From positions 1,426,001-1,490,000 of the forward strand of contig NZ_CP134152.1 of assembly GCF_032164335.1 (NCBI RefSeq): a DNA stretch of 64,000 nucleotides. Reading direction: 5' to 3'. The stretch comes from Winslowiella toletana (lineage in GTDB: Bacteria > Pseudomonadota > Gammaproteobacteria > Enterobacterales > Enterobacteriaceae). The first letter of the stretch is position 1. Each line of letters begins with the position of its first letter. The translations under genes and the position numbers were made by a program. This document shows, in pieces, positions 18,571-30,238 of this stretch. Below the pieces are notes generated by a model, which saw only the letters and a program-made list of their open reading frames with translations, did no database searches and was not told the origin of the DNA.

Positions 18571-19782
18571 TTAACCGAACCAGTGGTGGAACATCAGTTT
18601 GATGTAGTCAACGATACGGCCAAAGAAGTTACCTTCCTGGACTTCTTTCAGCACTACCAGTGGACGCTGATCGATGATTTTACCATCCAGCTGGAAGTTG
18701 ATGCTGCCGACCACCTGGTTTTTCTGCAGCGGTGCGTGCAGTTCGGTGTTGGTCAGCACGTAGCTGGCTTTCAGGTCTTTCATCCGGCCACGAGGAATGG
18801 TCAGGTAAGCATCTTTTTCAACGCCCAACTGCACGCGATCGCTGTCGCCAAACCACACTGGCTCAGAGGCGAACTCTTTACCGGCTTTCAGTGGTGCCAC
18901 GGTCTCGAAGAAACGGAAGCCCCAGGTCAGCAGCTTCTTACTTTCCGTCTCACGACCTTTATAAGTATGGCCGCCCATGACCGCTGAAATCAGGCGCATC
19001 TGGCCTTCAGTCGCCGAGGCCACCAGGTTGTAGCCTGCCGCGTTGGTATGGCCGGTTTTGATACCGTCAACTTGCAGACTGGTGTCCCACAGCAGTCCGT
19101 TACGGTTCATCTGGCGAATGTTGTTAAAGGTAAACTCTTTCTCTTTATAAACCGCGTACTCTTCCGGCACATCACGGATCAGCGCCTGGCCAATCAGCGC
19201 CATGTCGCGCGCCGAGCTGTACTGGCCTTCAGCGTCCAGGCCATGAACGGTCTGGAAATGGGTATTTTGCAGGCCCAGCGCTTTTACATAGTTGTTCATC
19301 AGGCCAACAAATGCATCCTGACTGCCCGCGACGTAATCAGCCATCGCCACGCAGGCATCGTTACCGGATTGCAGTACGATACCGCGCGTCAGCTGGGAAA
19401 CCGGCACGCGATCGCCAGGTTTCAGGAACATCAGTGAGGAGCCTTTAAACACCGGATTACCGGTTGCCCAGGCGTCCTGGCCGACGGTGACGATATCATC
19501 CTGATGAATTTTTCCGGCTTTAACCGCCTGGCCGATAACATAGCTGGTCATCATTTTGGTCAGGCTGGCCGGATCGCGGCGTGCGTCGGCATTTTTTTCC
19601 GCCAGCACTTTTCCTGAGTTGTAGTCGATCAGGACATAGGCTTCAGCATCGATATCCGGCACGCCGGGAATCATAGTTTTCAGATTAACATCTTCGGCAT
19701 GGGCGAAGGTGGTGATGCTGATCGCGATCAGTGAACCCACTGTCAGGCGTTTAAGAAAACGAGAAGGTGTCTGAGTGTTCAT
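18571..19782 (-). CDS. dacA: D-alanyl-D-alanine carboxypeptidase DacA (PBP5)
   Basis: Penicillin-binding protein 5 (403 residues), which trims the terminal D-alanine from peptidoglycan pentapeptides in the periplasm and helps keep cell shape. It has a signal peptide (about residues 1-30, ending TTFAHA), active-site motifs SLTK, SGN and KTG (the last in [12 protein letters not shown]), and a C-terminal amphipathic anchor ending [13 protein letters not shown]. The ATG at 19782 gives the same length as E. coli DacA; the frame is open 48 bases further upstream without a reason to start there. It lies alone behind a 154-bp gap after rlpA. Confidence 0.96.
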   Translation of the reverse strand: MNTQTPSRFLKRLTVGSLIAISITTFAHAEDVNLKTMIPGVPDIDAEAYVLIDYNSGKVLAEKNADARRDPASLTKMMTSYVIGQAVKAGKIHQDDIVTVGQDAWATGNPVFKGSSLMFLKPGDRVPVSQLTRGIVLQSGNDACVAMADYVAGSQDAFVGLMNNYVKALGLQNTHFQTVHGLDAEGQYSSARDMALIGQALIRDVPEEYAVYKEKEFTFNNIRQMNRNGLLWDTSLQVDGIKTGHTNAAGYNLVASATEGQMRLISAVMGGHTYKGRETESKKLLTWGFRFFETVAPLKAGKEFASEPVWFGDSDRVQLGVEKDAYLTIPRGRMKDLKASYVLTNTELHAPLQKNQVVGSINFQLDGKIIDQRPLVVLKEVQEGNFFGRIVDYIKLMFHHWFG

Positions 19783-19936
19783 GTTTGGGACTACAACATC
19801 CGTGGAGTTAAGTTGAAAAAAGTGACCCACTATAGCAAATGCTTATTTTGCAGGCATCCGACTTTCCGCCTCACTTGTTAACAGACGTAACACGCAGGCG
19901 TCTGTAAACATAAAGCTTGTCGGCTGCCCGCAGAGA

Positions 19937-21025
19937 TTACATTCCGCCTGGTGCGACAGTAATAAATGATTGCTGCTGTGCTTCGCTTGACAGGCGCTGC
20001 TGCAGAGCTGCCGCCTGTTGACGATCGCTGAACGGGCCTAACTGCACGCGATAAACGTTGCCGTTAGCCGAAACATTTCCAGGTACGCCAAATTGCTGGC
20101 TAAGGGATTGCACCCACTGATGCGCCCGGTTGCTGTCGCTCAGCGCGCCAACCTGCACCACAAAACCGCCGGTTGCAGTGGCTGCGGAAGAGGTTGCGGT
20201 AGCGGCAACGGCCGGAGCTGCTACCGGCGCTGGCTCACTGCCTTGCAGCACGCCTGGGCGCAGTGGCGTGGCTGCGCCAAGGAAACCGCCGCTGCGTACC
20301 GGTGCGCCTAAATTGTCATCACTGCTCAGGGTTTGGTTATCCAGCTGGCGACTGCCATCGTCCTGATTTGCTACCGGCTGCGGCTGGCTTGCGGCAGCGG
20401 CGGATGCACCACCGATTACCGTCATACCACCGGCAATATCCGGACGCGCGGGCAGGGCATAGCTCTGTTTCGCTACGGTGGTTCCCACCGTGCCGGGGCC
20501 GGAAAGCGAACCATCCGGCGCGACCTGAATAAAGTCGACGCGCACTTTGGTATTGTTAGAGATATTCAGGCGATCGCCCGCAGCGCGGGACAGATCGATA
20601 ATACGTCCCGGCGTGTAAGGGCCGCGGTCGTTAACGCGCACCACAAGCTGGCGACCATTCGCCATGTTGGTCACACGGACATAGCTGGGTAGCGGCAGGG
20701 TAGGATGGGCGGCAGTCAGCCCATTGGGATCAAAGGTTTCACCGATTGCCGTCTGATTGCCGTTGGCCTCATCGCCGTACCACGCAGCCAGCCCGGTTTC
20801 ACTGAAATTCGATGGATCTTTCACAATACGGTAAGTTTTACCGTTTACTGAATAATCCTGATTGGTACCGGGGTTAATCGGTTCATAGCGAGGTTCAACA
20901 CCGCCAATCTCAACCACCGGGCCATTATAAGCCGGTTGCTGAGGTGCCTGTGTCTGCCGATCCGGCACGGTACATGCTGCCAGTACCAGTGATGCTGCGC
21001 CAACCCAAAGCCAATCCTTACGCAT
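19937..21025 (-). CDS. rlpA: septal ring lytic transglycosylase RlpA
   Basis: Outer-membrane lipoprotein of 362 residues. A lipobox LAAC at about residues 15-18 follows the signal peptide MRKDWLWVGAASLVL. The double-psi beta-barrel domain (about 75-170) contains GLAAWYGDEANGNQTAIGE and RVNDRGPYTPGRIIDLS, which carries the catalytic residues. A long Ala/Pro/Gln-rich linker (about 195-280) leads to a C-terminal SPOR domain that binds denuded glycan at the septum. In some species the enzyme cleaves naked glycan strands; in E. coli the activity is unclear. It lies downstream of mrdB by ten bases, in the elongation operon. Confidence 0.93.
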   Translation of the reverse strand: MRKDWLWVGAASLVLAACTVPDRQTQAPQQPAYNGPVVEIGGVEPRYEPINPGTNQDYSVNGKTYRIVKDPSNFSETGLAAWYGDEANGNQTAIGETFDPNGLTAAHPTLPLPSYVRVTNMANGRQLVVRVNDRGPYTPGRIIDLSRAAGDRLNISNNTKVRVDFIQVAPDGSLSGPGTVGTTVAKQSYALPARPDIAGGMTVIGGASAAAASQPQPVANQDDGSRQLDNQTLSSDDNLGAPVRSGGFLGAATPLRPGVLQGSEPAPVAAPAVAATATSSAATATGGFVVQVGALSDSNRAHQWVQSLSQQFGVPGNVSANGNVYRVQLGPFSDRQQAAALQQRLSSEAQQQSFITVAPGGM

Positions 21026-21035
21026 GTGAAGCCTC

Positions 21036-22154
21036 TTAAACGCTTTTTGACAACATTTTTCGATGAGTATGGATCGACATCACAATGCCAAATCCGGCCA
21101 TAAGTACGATTAACGCAGAGCCACCATAACTAACCAGCGGCAAAGGTACGCCAACTACCGGTAAGATACCACTAACCATACCAATGTTAACAAAAACATA
21201 GACAAACAGGATCAGCATCAGTCCGCCCGCCATCACCCGACCAAAGGTGGTCTGAGCGCGTGCGGCAATCATCAGCCCACGGATGATCAGTAACAAATAG
21301 AGCCCCAGCAAAATCAGCACTCCGACCAGGCCTAACTCCTCTGCCAGTACCGCGAAAATAAAGTCGGTATGACGTTCGGGCAAGAACTCCAGCTGTGACT
21401 GGGTGCCATGCAGCCAGCCTTTACCGCGCAGTCCGCCGGAGCCAATAGCGATTTTCGACTGAATAATATGATAGCCGGCACCGAGCGGATCGCTTTCCGG
21501 GTCAAGTAGCATCATGACGCGGTCGCGCTGGTAGTCGTGCATTAAAAAGAACCACAGTATCGGAATAAAGGCGGCGACCAGCAGCACCGCAATGCCGATC
21601 AGCCGCCAGCTCATGCCGGACAGGAACAGCACAAACAGGCCGGAGGTAGCGACCAGAATCGAGGTGCCGAGGTCAGGCTGTGCCGCGACCAGTAAGGTTG
21701 GCACAAAGATCAGAATCAGCGCGATACCGGTGTTTTTCAACGTCGGCGGGCAGACATCGCGGTTGATAAAGCGCGCCACCATTAACGGCACGGCTATTTT
21801 AGCAATCTCCGAAGGCTGGAAGCGCACGATACCCAGATCCAGCCAGCGTTGCGCCCCTTTACTGATTTGACCGAAGGCATCAACGGCGATCAGTAATATC
21901 ACGCAGACAATGTAGAGATAGGGAGCCCAGCCCTCATAAACGCGTGGCGGAACCTGCGCCATGACGATCATGACCACCAGCCCCATCAAAATCTGGCCGA
22001 CCTTGCGCTCCATCATGCCCGGATCCTGGCCGCTGGCGCTCCACATTACAAGGGCGCTGTAAACCAGTAACCCGGTGATAATCAGCAGGAAGATCGGATC
22101 GATATGGAGTTTGGTCCAGATGCTCCTTTTTTGCGGGCTATCGTTCATGGACAT
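21036..22154 (-). CDS. mrdB: peptidoglycan glycosyltransferase RodA (MrdB)
   Basis: SEDS-family membrane enzyme of 372 residues with about ten hydrophobic segments. It polymerises glycan strands during cell elongation together with the transpeptidase MrdA. Conserved segments are AKGAQRWLD-like [29 protein letters not shown] with the functional Asp, and the C-terminal [14 protein letters not shown]. The start is three bases after the mrdA stop, so the two proteins are coupled. A second ATG six bases downstream is an alternative start; it gives nearly the length of the E. coli protein (370). Confidence 0.95.
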   Translation of the reverse strand: MSMNDSPQKRSIWTKLHIDPIFLLIITGLLVYSALVMWSASGQDPGMMERKVGQILMGLVVMIVMAQVPPRVYEGWAPYLYIVCVILLIAVDAFGQISKGAQRWLDLGIVRFQPSEIAKIAVPLMVARFINRDVCPPTLKNTGIALILIFVPTLLVAAQPDLGTSILVATSGLFVLFLSGMSWRLIGIAVLLVAAFIPILWFFLMHDYQRDRVMMLLDPESDPLGAGYHIIQSKIAIGSGGLRGKGWLHGTQSQLEFLPERHTDFIFAVLAEELGLVGVLILLGLYLLLIIRGLMIAARAQTTFGRVMAGGLMLILFVYVFVNIGMVSGILPVVGVPLPLVSYGGSALIVLMAGFGIVMSIHTHRKMLSKSV

Positions 22155-22157
22155 GCT

Positions 22158-24062
22158 TTATTCACCTTCATAACCTGATGGCACCGGAGGAGCATCAGGC
22201 AGATCTGTATTGTTGTCGCCCAGCATAATGTGGTCGAGAATCTGGCGCATAATGGTTCCAACCGCCGGGCCGGCACCGCCGTTTTCCAGAATGATGCTGA
22301 CGGCGACGCGTGGATTGTCATAAGGCGCAAACGCGGTCATCAGTTTGTGGTCACGCAGGCGTTCGGCAATTTTATGGGCGTTATAGACTTCATTCTCTTT
22401 CAGGCCATACACCTGAGCAGTACCGGATTTCGCCGCAATCTTATACGGCGCATTAGCAAAGCTCTTATGTGCAGTACCGTTTGGTCGGTTAGCAACGCCG
22501 TACATACCATCTTTGGCAATTTCCCAATAACCAGAATGAATATCCCCAATCGGCGGCTCGTCGACTTGTTTATAAGGCACCATCACATTATTCACGTGGG
22601 TGGCGCGCAGCAAATGGGGCACTTTGACAATGCCATCGTTAATCAGCGTCATCATCGCCTTGTTCATTTGCAGCGGCGTCGCGGTCCAGTAGCCCTGACC
22701 GATACCGACCGGAATGGTGTCACCCTGATACCACGGCTTTTTGAAGCGCTTCAGTTTCCAGTCGCGCGTTGGCATGATGCCAGCGTACTCTTCCGACAGG
22801 TCGATGCCGGTCAGATGGCCATAGCCAAACTTGCTCATCCACTCAGACAGACGATCGATACCCATATCGTAAGCCACCTGATAGAAGAAGGTATCGGCCG
22901 ACTCTTCCAGCGATTTGGTTACGTTCAGGCGGCCGTGACCCCAGCGCTTCCAGTCACGATAGCGTTTTTCCGAGCCTGGCAGTTGCCACCAGCCGGGATC
23001 AAACAGACTGGTATTTTTGTTTATAACCCCGGCACTGAGTGCCGAGACCGCCACATAAGGCTTAACCGTTGATGCCGGAGGATAAGTCCCCTGTGTGGCA
23101 CGGTTAATTAACGGACGGTTTTCGTCGTGCAGCAGGCGGTTGTAATCAGTACTGGAGATGCCATCGACGAACAGGTTAGGGTCATAGCTCGGCGTCGATA
23201 CCAGCGCCAGCAGCTCACCGGTTCGTGGGTCAGTTACCACCACCGCCGCACGGCTACCGGTCAGCAGCGTCTCAATATACTGTTGCAGTTTCAGGTCGAT
23301 GGTCAGGGTGATATCACGCCCGGCCTGTGGCGACTGTTCATGCAGCTGACGAATCACCCGGCCCCGGTTGTTAACTTCCACCTCTTCGTAGCCGGTTTTG
23401 CCATGCAGCACATCTTCATAAAAGCGTTCAACCCCGAGCTTGCCAATGTCGTGGGTGGCGGCATAGTTTGGCCACTTACCGGCTTTATCAAGGCGATCAA
23501 CGTCGCGATCGTTAATTTTGGAAACATAGCCAATAACGTGGGTCAGCGCGGCGCCATAAGGATAGTAACGACGCTGATAGCCTTTGACTTCAACGCCGGG
23601 AAAACGGTACTGGTTAACGGCGAAACGGGCGACCTGCACATCGTTCAGCCCGGTTTTAACCGCAATAGAGGTAAAACGCCGTGAGCGCTTACGTTCTTTT
23701 TCAAACGCCTCGATATCCGCGTCGGTCAAATCGACCACCGGACGCAACTCTTCGAGCACCTGCTTCAGGTTATCAACCTTTTCAGGAACCAGTTCTACCT
23801 GATAAATGGTGCGGTTAAGCGCCAGCGGAACGCCGTTACGGTCATAAATAATGCCGCGGCTGGGGGCAACCGGTACCAGTTTGATACGGTTCTGATTGGA
23901 ACGGGTACTGTAATCGTCGAAACGCAGAATTTGCAGATGGTACAGATTGACCACCAGCACGCTGGAGAGGATCAGAATGCCTAAAAAGGCAATTATCGCA
24001 CGCCGCACAAACAGCGATTGTTCGGCGGAGTAGTCACGAAAAGAGTTGCGTTTTAATTTCAT
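22158..24062 (-). CDS. mrdA: peptidoglycan transpeptidase MrdA (PBP2)
   Basis: Class B penicillin-binding protein 2 of 634 residues, the cross-linking enzyme of the rod complex. An N-terminal membrane anchor (about residues 22-45) precedes the pedestal domain and the periplasmic transpeptidase domain, whose motifs STVK (in TYPPASTVKPYV), SADT (in LEESADTFF) and KSGTAQV are present. It leads mrdB and rlpA on the same strand; a 117-bp gap separates it from rlmH upstream. Length is close to the E. coli protein (633). Confidence 0.96.
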   Translation of the reverse strand: MKLKRNSFRDYSAEQSLFVRRAIIAFLGILILSSVLVVNLYHLQILRFDDYSTRSNQNRIKLVPVAPSRGIIYDRNGVPLALNRTIYQVELVPEKVDNLKQVLEELRPVVDLTDADIEAFEKERKRSRRFTSIAVKTGLNDVQVARFAVNQYRFPGVEVKGYQRRYYPYGAALTHVIGYVSKINDRDVDRLDKAGKWPNYAATHDIGKLGVERFYEDVLHGKTGYEEVEVNNRGRVIRQLHEQSPQAGRDITLTIDLKLQQYIETLLTGSRAAVVVTDPRTGELLALVSTPSYDPNLFVDGISSTDYNRLLHDENRPLINRATQGTYPPASTVKPYVAVSALSAGVINKNTSLFDPGWWQLPGSEKRYRDWKRWGHGRLNVTKSLEESADTFFYQVAYDMGIDRLSEWMSKFGYGHLTGIDLSEEYAGIMPTRDWKLKRFKKPWYQGDTIPVGIGQGYWTATPLQMNKAMMTLINDGIVKVPHLLRATHVNNVMVPYKQVDEPPIGDIHSGYWEIAKDGMYGVANRPNGTAHKSFANAPYKIAAKSGTAQVYGLKENEVYNAHKIAERLRDHKLMTAFAPYDNPRVAVSIILENGGAGPAVGTIMRQILDHIMLGDNNTDLPDAPPVPSGYEGE

Positions 24063-24179
24063 CCGCTGCTTATTCTATCCGGTTAATGCATACCCTAAAT
24101 AATTGGCGTTGCCGGTATTCAGGGGCGACGCTGGCGCCGCCCACATAGCCCACGCACACTGCTATGATGGGTATATCGG

Positions 24180-24650
24180 TTATTCACGATGATAAGGATG
24201 ATTCGCAGTAATACTCCAGGCGCGATAGAGACTCTCAGCAACCAGGACACGTACCAGCGGATGGGGTAAGGTCAGTGCTGAGAGCGACCAGCTCTGTTCG
24301 GCAGCGGCTTTACAGGCCGGTGAAAGCCCTTCCGGGCCGCCGATTAACAGGCTGACATCTCGTCCGTCTTGTTTCCAGCGTTCAAGCTGATTAGCCAACT
24401 GCGGGGTTTCCCACTTCTGGCCAGGAATATCCAGCGTAACGATGCGATTACCTTTGCCGACGGCGGCCAGCATCGACTCACCCTCTTTATCGAGGATGCG
24501 TTTGATGTCGGCATTCTTGCCACGTTTACCGGCCGGAACTTCCGTCAGTTCCAGCGGCATATCTTTGGGAAACCGGCGCAGGTATTCCATAAAGCCGGTT
24601 TGTACCCAGTCGGGCATTTTGGTGCCGACGGCAACAAGCTGCAACTTCAC
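24180..24650 (-). CDS. rlmH: 23S rRNA pseudouridine-1915 N3-methyltransferase RlmH
   Basis: SPOUT-class methyltransferase of 155-156 residues that methylates pseudouridine 1915 in helix 69 of 23S rRNA in the finished ribosome. The knotted SAM-binding region is seen as [14 protein letters not shown] and [19 protein letters not shown]. It begins three bases after the rsfS stop and precedes mrdA, the usual arrangement. Length equals the family norm. Confidence 0.95.
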   Translation of the reverse strand: MKLQLVAVGTKMPDWVQTGFMEYLRRFPKDMPLELTEVPAGKRGKNADIKRILDKEGESMLAAVGKGNRIVTLDIPGQKWETPQLANQLERWKQDGRDVSLLIGGPEGLSPACKAAAEQSWSLSALTLPHPLVRVLVAESLYRAWSITANHPYHRE

Positions 24651-24653
24651 GCA

Positions 24654-24971
24654 TTAACTCCAGAGTTTTTCCAGCTCGTACAGTTGACGACTCTCTTCCT
24701 GCATTACGTGCACAATCACTTCACCGAGGTCAACCACCACCCAGTCGGCGAGGCTCTGACCTTCAATCGCCAACGGGATCAGACCCGCAGCGCGTGATTC
24801 CATTGCCACATGGTCAGCGATTGCCGCGACGTGACGCGTGGAGGTGCCGGTGCAGATAATCATACAGTCGGTGATGCTGGACTTGCCCTGAACGTCCAGG
24901 GAAACGATATCCTGACCTTTGAGATCATCAAGCTTATCAATAACGAAGTCTTGGAGTGCTTTACCTTGCAA
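24654..24971 (-). CDS. rsfS: ribosomal silencing factor RsfS
   Basis: A 105-residue Iojap-family protein that binds uL14 on the large subunit in stationary phase and blocks joining with the small subunit. The family core [26 protein letters not shown] and [24 protein letters not shown] is complete. It overlaps nothing and leads the rlmH gene by three bases. In E. coli cobC lies between nadD and rsfS; here the gap is 134 bp and empty. Confidence 0.94.
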   Translation of the reverse strand: MQGKALQDFVIDKLDDLKGQDIVSLDVQGKSSITDCMIICTGTSTRHVAAIADHVAMESRAAGLIPLAIEGQSLADWVVVDLGEVIVHVMQEESRQLYELEKLWS

Positions 24972-25105
24972 AAGGTTCCCCCTCGGGTAGTTGTGTCTGA
25001 GCGGTTATCTCATAACCCGCGCGGGGTTGTTGTTGATAACCGTAACAGGATTTATCCATGGGCAGCAGGCCCAAAAAATTAGCGGCGCAGTATATCACGG
25101 CCCTC

Positions 25106-25759
25106 TCAACGAGAGTACAACCCTTCGCGATCGATATACGCACTGACTGCGGCAGGCAACAGGTCATCACAGGATTCGCCAAGATGGCGTCGCTGACGGA
25201 TTTCTGTTGCCGAGATTGACACCAGTGGGGTGTCAGCCAAAAATATCCAGCCTGCGGGTTGCTGACGCAACGCGTGGGCATCGGGTGCCAGATGGTTGTT
25301 GAGCCACTGCTGCATTTCGTCAGTTTCCATGGTGGCCGGATAGCCGGGACGTTTGCATACCAGCAAATGACACAGCGACAGCAGATCCTGCCAGCGATGC
25401 CATTTATGCAGCGTCAGCAGTGAATCCTGACCAATAATAAACGCCAGCGGTTGCTGATTGCCACGCTCCCGACGCAGTTCTGCCAGCGTCTCCACCGTCC
25501 AGGACGGCGCAGAACGTTGCAGTTCGCGTGGGTCAAGGCGGAACAGCGGCCGATCGGCAATCGCCAGTTTTACCATTGCGACGCGCTGAGTCGCCGAGGC
25601 TTCTGGCTGAGGACGGTGCGGCGGCACGTTGTTGGGTAACAGCGTCACCTGCTGCAAACCGACCTGGTGGGCCAGCGCTTCGACCGGATGTAAATGGCCG
25701 AAATGGATTGGATCAAAGGTGCCGCCAAACAGCGCATGCAGTGCCGTGTTTTCAGACAT
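25106..25759 (-). CDS. nadD: nicotinate-mononucleotide adenylyltransferase NadD
   Basis: Enzyme of 217 residues that joins ATP and nicotinate mononucleotide to make deamido-NAD, an essential step of NAD synthesis. The nucleotidyltransferase motifs are [12 protein letters not shown] near the N terminus and ISATEIRQR near the C terminus, with [14 protein letters not shown] in the middle. The ATG at 25759 overlaps the end of holA by eight bases; a GTG one codon earlier is possible. Coupling with holA is as in E. coli. Confidence 0.94.
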   Translation of the reverse strand: MSENTALHALFGGTFDPIHFGHLHPVEALAHQVGLQQVTLLPNNVPPHRPQPEASATQRVAMVKLAIADRPLFRLDPRELQRSAPSWTVETLAELRRERGNQQPLAFIIGQDSLLTLHKWHRWQDLLSLCHLLVCKRPGYPATMETDEMQQWLNNHLAPDAHALRQQPAGWIFLADTPLVSISATEIRQRRHLGESCDDLLPAAVSAYIDREGLYSR

Positions 25760-26783
25760 CACAAAAACTCTCTGGAAACGATTTATTACACAGTAGGAGC
25801 GACAGCGTTTCCAGCTCAGACCATAACGACTGACCGTAATCTTGCTTCAGCGTCATCTCGATACGGGTTAACAGACGAATCGCCTGTAATAACTGTTGTG
25901 CGCTAATGCGCTGCAAGGCGTCACTGAACAGCGGGCGACGATTTTGCCAGACGCGATGCTGATCGAACAGCGTTCGCAGCGCGGTGTTGGCCATCTGCCG
26001 CTGTAATTGCAGTAGGGTCATCAGATCGCGCTGTAGCGTGCGGATTATAATCACCGGCTCGCTGTCTTCCGCTTTCATCTGGCGCAGAATATGTAACGCA
26101 CGTTTGCTTTTACCGGCCAGCAGCGCATCGACCCAGTGAAAAGGGGTAAAGTGCGCCGCGTCACTGACCGCCTGTTCAACCCGTGGCAGCGTCAGCTTGC
26201 CGTCCGGCCACAGTAACGACAGGCGTTCCAGCGCCTGCGACAGCGCCAGTAAATTGCCCTCATAGCAGTAGCAGAGCAGTTGGTTAGCGGCATCGTCGAG
26301 CGTCAGCTTCATCGCTTTGGCGCGGGTAGCAACCCAGCGCGGCAGTTGGGCCTGCTCGGGCGTCAGGCAGGGAACCATCACGCCGTTGGTGCTTAATGCT
26401 TTATACCAGGCACTGTTTTCCTGCGCTTTGGTCAGCTTAGGGCTGCGTAAAATCAGCAGAATATCGCTGTGCAGCAGGGTCGACAGTTTCACCAGCTGTT
26501 CACCGATAACGGCATTCGCCCCGTTTTCCGGCAGCATCAGCAGCAAAGTTTGTCGGCTGGCAAACAGGCTAAGTTCCTGGCAGGTACTGAAAATGGCGTC
26601 CCAGTCGGTGCTGGCATCGAGGGTAACGCTGAAGTGTTCACTGAATTCGTGCTGTTGCGCTGCGGCACGAATGGCGTCCTGGCTCTCTTGCAGTAACAGC
26701 GGTTCATTGCCGCAGAGCAGATAACAGGCGCGCAGCCCATCCTGAAGCTGCGCGCTGAGTTGCTCAGGATAGATCCTGATCAT
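25752..26783 (-). CDS. holA: DNA polymerase III delta subunit HolA
   Basis: The clamp-loader delta subunit, 343 residues, exactly the length of E. coli HolA. It opens the beta sliding clamp. It starts [32 protein letters not shown]-like with the family segment [17 protein letters not shown], and keeps the beta-binding region [15 protein letters not shown]. Its start overlaps the lptE stop by four bases, and its end overlaps nadD, so the set leuS-lptE-holA-nadD reads as one unit. Confidence 0.94.
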   Translation of the reverse strand: MIRIYPEQLSAQLQDGLRACYLLCGNEPLLLQESQDAIRAAAQQHEFSEHFSVTLDASTDWDAIFSTCQELSLFASRQTLLLMLPENGANAVIGEQLVKLSTLLHSDILLILRSPKLTKAQENSAWYKALSTNGVMVPCLTPEQAQLPRWVATRAKAMKLTLDDAANQLLCYCYEGNLLALSQALERLSLLWPDGKLTLPRVEQAVSDAAHFTPFHWVDALLAGKSKRALHILRQMKAEDSEPVIIIRTLQRDLMTLLQLQRQMANTALRTLFDQHRVWQNRRPLFSDALQRISAQQLLQAIRLLTRIEMTLKQDYGQSLWSELETLSLLLCNKSFPESFCDV

Positions 26784-27388
26784 TGGCGACCGGCTGCACC
26801 TGACATCGGTGCACTGTCGCTCTGAGGATTGACTGTGCTTCCCGGTATTGCTGCTGCATCAGCCGCGGCAGAATCATCAAGGCTATCCTGCGCAGCATGT
26901 ACCGTCAGCAGCTTACGCACCAGCTGTTGTGCGGCTTGCTGGCGCATTTCCTGACGAATAATCTCCTGCTCGGAGTCTTTCGCCAGCGCTGCCAGTGGGT
27001 TATCGAAGAACGAACGATAAACCGTTGCGCTAATCGGATAGATACCCTTATTCGGCAACAGCACCTGAGCATTAACCGTCATCATCATCGAATATTCCGC
27101 CGTTCTGCCATCCTGGAAGATCGAGGCGGTATCACGGTTTTCGCTGGAACCAATAATGCGCAGCGATGGAATATCCTTACGCAGGCCCGGATCCTTGACG
27201 ATTGACACATTATTCAGGCGCAACTGCTCACGCACCGAACGCGCCAGCGGGCCATAGGGATCGCTGGTATCGAGGATCAGCGTTTTCATTTCTGGCGGCA
27301 CCTGAGTGGTGCCGCGCAGATGAAAACCGCAACCGGCGGTGACCAGCACCGCAAGGCCTAAAAACAGAGTCAAAATCGGATGTCGCAC
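26780..27388 (-). CDS. lptE: LPS-assembly lipoprotein LptE
   Basis: Outer-membrane lipoprotein of 202 residues that plugs the LptD barrel and helps insert lipopolysaccharide. The lipobox LVTAGC ends the signal peptide at about residue 19, followed by [14 protein letters not shown]. Essential LPS-contact features cannot be judged by eye. The start is a GTG with AGGAGGAA upstream. It follows leuS by 14 bases and overlaps holA. The C-terminal tail is Ala/Ser-rich and variable, as in other enteric bacteria. Confidence 0.92.
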   Translation of the reverse strand: MRHPILTLFLGLAVLVTAGCGFHLRGTTQVPPEMKTLILDTSDPYGPLARSVREQLRLNNVSIVKDPGLRKDIPSLRIIGSSENRDTASIFQDGRTAEYSMMMTVNAQVLLPNKGIYPISATVYRSFFDNPLAALAKDSEQEIIRQEMRQQAAQQLVRKLLTVHAAQDSLDDSAAADAAAIPGSTVNPQSDSAPMSGAAGRQ

Positions 27389-27402
27389 AGTTCCTCCTGA
27401 AC

Positions 27403-29985
27403 TTAACCTACGACCAGGTTAAGCAGTTTGCCGGGGACGTAAATCACTTTACGGATGGTAACGCCGTCCAGATATTTCGCTACCAGATGCTCCTGCGCAG
27501 CGCGTGCTTGTACCTGTTCCTGAGTGGCATCCGCCGGAACGGTAATTTTGCCGCGTACCTTGCCGTTGACCTGAACCACTACCAGCAGCGAATCTTCCAC
27601 CATTGCCGTTTCATCAGCCTGTGGCCAGGGTGCGTTATCCACATCCTCGTTGCCACCCAGCGCCTGCCACAGGGTAAAGCTGGCGTGCGGGGTGAACGGA
27701 TAGAGCATGCGAACGACCGCCAGCAGCGCTTCGTTCATCAGGGCACGATCCTGCTCGCTTTCCTGTGGTGCGCGGCCCAGCTTATTCATCAGTTCCATAA
27801 TAGCCGCAATCGCGGTATTGAAGGTCTGACGGCGGCCAATATCATCGGAAACTTTGGCGATGGTCTTGTGCAGATCGCGGCGCAGGGCTTTCTGATCGTC
27901 ATTCAGCGCCGCCACATCCAGCGCGCTGACCGCACCTTTAGCGGTATGATCGAACACCAGTTTCCAGACGCGTTTCAGGAAGCGGTTTGCGCCTTCCACA
28001 CCGGACTCCTGCCACTCCAGCGTCATTTCTGCCGGTGAAGCAAACATCATAAACAGACGCACGGTATCGGCACCGTAACGCTCAACCATCACCTGCGGGT
28101 CAATGCCGTTGTTCTTCGACTTCGACATTTTGCTCATGCCAGCGTAGACCAGCTCGTGGCCTTCGGCGTCAGACGCTTTAACAATGCGGCCTTTCTCGTC
28201 ACGCTCGACGGTAACATCAACCGGAGAGACCCAGTTACGCTCGCCGTTAGCACCGAGGAAGTAGAACGCATCGGCCAGCACCATGCCCTGGCACAGCAGG
28301 CGTTTCGCCGGTTCGTCAGAGCTGACCAGGCCAGCATCACGCAGCAGCTTGTGATAGAAGCGGAAATACAGCAGGTGCATGATGGCGTGTTCGATACCAC
28401 CAACATACTGATCGACCGGCAGCCAGTAGTTTGCCGCAGCCGGGTCCAGCATCCCTTTGTCGTAGTCCGGGCAGGTGTAGCGCGCGTAGTACCAGGAAGA
28501 CTCCATAAAGGTATCAAAGGTGTCGGTTTCGCGCAGCGCCGGCTGGCCGTTAACGGTGGTTTTTGCCCACTCAGGGTCGGCTTTAATCGGGCTGGTAATG
28601 CCGTCCATCACCACGTCTTCCGGCAGAATCACCGGCAGCTGATCTTCTGGTGTTGGCATCACGGTGCCGTCTTCCAGCGTTACCATTGGAATAGGTGCAC
28701 CCCAGTAACGCTGGCGGGAAACGCCCCAGTCGCGCAGACGGTAGTTAACTTTACGCTCGCCAACGCCTATTTCAGCCAGTTTATTGGCAATGGCGTTAAA
28801 GCCATCTTCATAAGACAGGCCGCTGAACTCGCCCGAGTTGAACAGGGTGCCTTTGTCAGTCATCGCCGCGGCGATGACGTCTGGCTCGCTGCCATCAAGG
28901 TTAAGGACCACCGGCTTAATGTTCAGATCATATTTGCTGGCAAATTCCCAGTCGCGCTGGTCATGTGCCGGAACCGCCATTACTGCGCCAGTGCCGTACT
29001 CCATTAATACGAAGTTAGCAGCCCACACCGGCACTTTTTCACCGGTCAGCGGATGAAGAGCAAACAGGCCGGTGGCCATGCCTTTCTTCTCCATGGTCGC
29101 CATTTCGGCTTCCGCAACTTTGGTGTTACGGCATTCAGCAATAAAGTCTGCCAGCGCCGGATTACTCGCCGCAGCCTGTGCTGCCAGCGGATGACCGGCG
29201 GCAACCGCCAGATAAGTGGCACCCATAAAGGTGTCCGGGCGGGTGGTGTAAACCGTCAGTTTTTCGCTGCTGTCGACCACGTCAAAGGTGATTTCCACCC
29301 CTTCAGAGCGGCCAATCCAGTTGCGCTGCATGGTTTTAACCTGTTCAGGCCAGTCTTCCAGCTTGTCGAGGTCGTTTAGCAGTTCATCCGCGTAGTCAGT
29401 AATTTTCACAAACCACTGTGGAATCTCTTTACGCTCAACTTTGGTATCACAGCGCCAGCAGCAGCCGTCGATGACCTGTTCATTAGCCAGTACGGTCTGA
29501 TCGTGCGGACACCAGTTGACCGCCGAGGTTTTTTTATAAACCAGGCCTTTCTCATACAGTTTGGTGAAGAACCACTGCTCCCAGCGATAATATTCTGGCT
29601 GACAGGTAGCCAGTTCACGGCTCCAGTCATAGCCAAAGCCCAGCAGTTTCAGCTGGTTCTTCATATAATCGATATTTTCGTACGTCCACGGTGCCGGAGC
29701 AGTGTTGTTTTTAACCGCCGCACCTTCTGCTGGCAGACCAAAGGCGTCCCAGCCAATCGGCTGTAACACGTTTTTACCCAGCATACGCTGGTAACGGGCA
29801 ATCACATCGCCGATGGTGTAGTTACGAACGTGGCCCATATGTAGGCGGCCAGAAGGATAGGGCAGCATCGAGAGGCAGTAATACTTCTCTTTGCCTTCCT
29901 CTTCAGTCACTTTAAAAGTCTGCTTCTCGTGCCAGTGAAGCTGGACGTGGGATTCTATCTCTTCCGGGCGGTATTGCTCTTGCAT
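27403..29985 (-). CDS. leuS: leucyl-tRNA synthetase LeuS
   Basis: Class I aminoacyl-tRNA synthetase of 860 residues, equal to E. coli LeuS. It attaches leucine to tRNA-Leu, one of which (UAG anticodon) is encoded in this window. The HIGH-type motif is [15 protein letters not shown], the KMSKS loop is [13 protein letters not shown], and the editing domain carries the threonine-rich [15 protein letters not shown]. It is the first gene of leuS-lptE-holA-nadD. The 253-bp gap before divergent ybeL must carry the promoters of both. Confidence 0.97.
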   Translation of the reverse strand: MQEQYRPEEIESHVQLHWHEKQTFKVTEEEGKEKYYCLSMLPYPSGRLHMGHVRNYTIGDVIARYQRMLGKNVLQPIGWDAFGLPAEGAAVKNNTAPAPWTYENIDYMKNQLKLLGFGYDWSRELATCQPEYYRWEQWFFTKLYEKGLVYKKTSAVNWCPHDQTVLANEQVIDGCCWRCDTKVERKEIPQWFVKITDYADELLNDLDKLEDWPEQVKTMQRNWIGRSEGVEITFDVVDSSEKLTVYTTRPDTFMGATYLAVAAGHPLAAQAAASNPALADFIAECRNTKVAEAEMATMEKKGMATGLFALHPLTGEKVPVWAANFVLMEYGTGAVMAVPAHDQRDWEFASKYDLNIKPVVLNLDGSEPDVIAAAMTDKGTLFNSGEFSGLSYEDGFNAIANKLAEIGVGERKVNYRLRDWGVSRQRYWGAPIPMVTLEDGTVMPTPEDQLPVILPEDVVMDGITSPIKADPEWAKTTVNGQPALRETDTFDTFMESSWYYARYTCPDYDKGMLDPAAANYWLPVDQYVGGIEHAIMHLLYFRFYHKLLRDAGLVSSDEPAKRLLCQGMVLADAFYFLGANGERNWVSPVDVTVERDEKGRIVKASDAEGHELVYAGMSKMSKSKNNGIDPQVMVERYGADTVRLFMMFASPAEMTLEWQESGVEGANRFLKRVWKLVFDHTAKGAVSALDVAALNDDQKALRRDLHKTIAKVSDDIGRRQTFNTAIAAIMELMNKLGRAPQESEQDRALMNEALLAVVRMLYPFTPHASFTLWQALGGNEDVDNAPWPQADETAMVEDSLLVVVQVNGKVRGKITVPADATQEQVQARAAQEHLVAKYLDGVTIRKVIYVPGKLLNLVVG

Positions 29986-30238
29986 GGCTGCCAGTGGTCC
30001 TTATTGAATAGCTCAATTATTAACTAATTTACTATTTAGATTAGTAGACATCAGATCCGCATAGCATAGCTGATAAGCCTTCGCAGCAACAATAGTTAGC
30101 GTCCAGACGAGGTCGATTTATCCTTAAGCCGGAATCTTGCTTCCAGATTTTCACTGTTGTGACGCTGTCGACAGGGCAAACGCCGACCAGAGTCTATAGT
30201 TAAACAGGGTTATCTTTCAGGATTTTACAGGAGAGAAG

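Noticed and set aside
22230-23072. 280-codon frame antisense to mrdA
   Set aside because: It is a shadow of the mrdA codon pattern; its composition is odd, it has no ribosome site, and mrdA is certain.
28156-29007. 283-codon frame antisense to leuS
   Set aside because: Same reason: overlaps a highly conserved gene and shows no recognisable domain.
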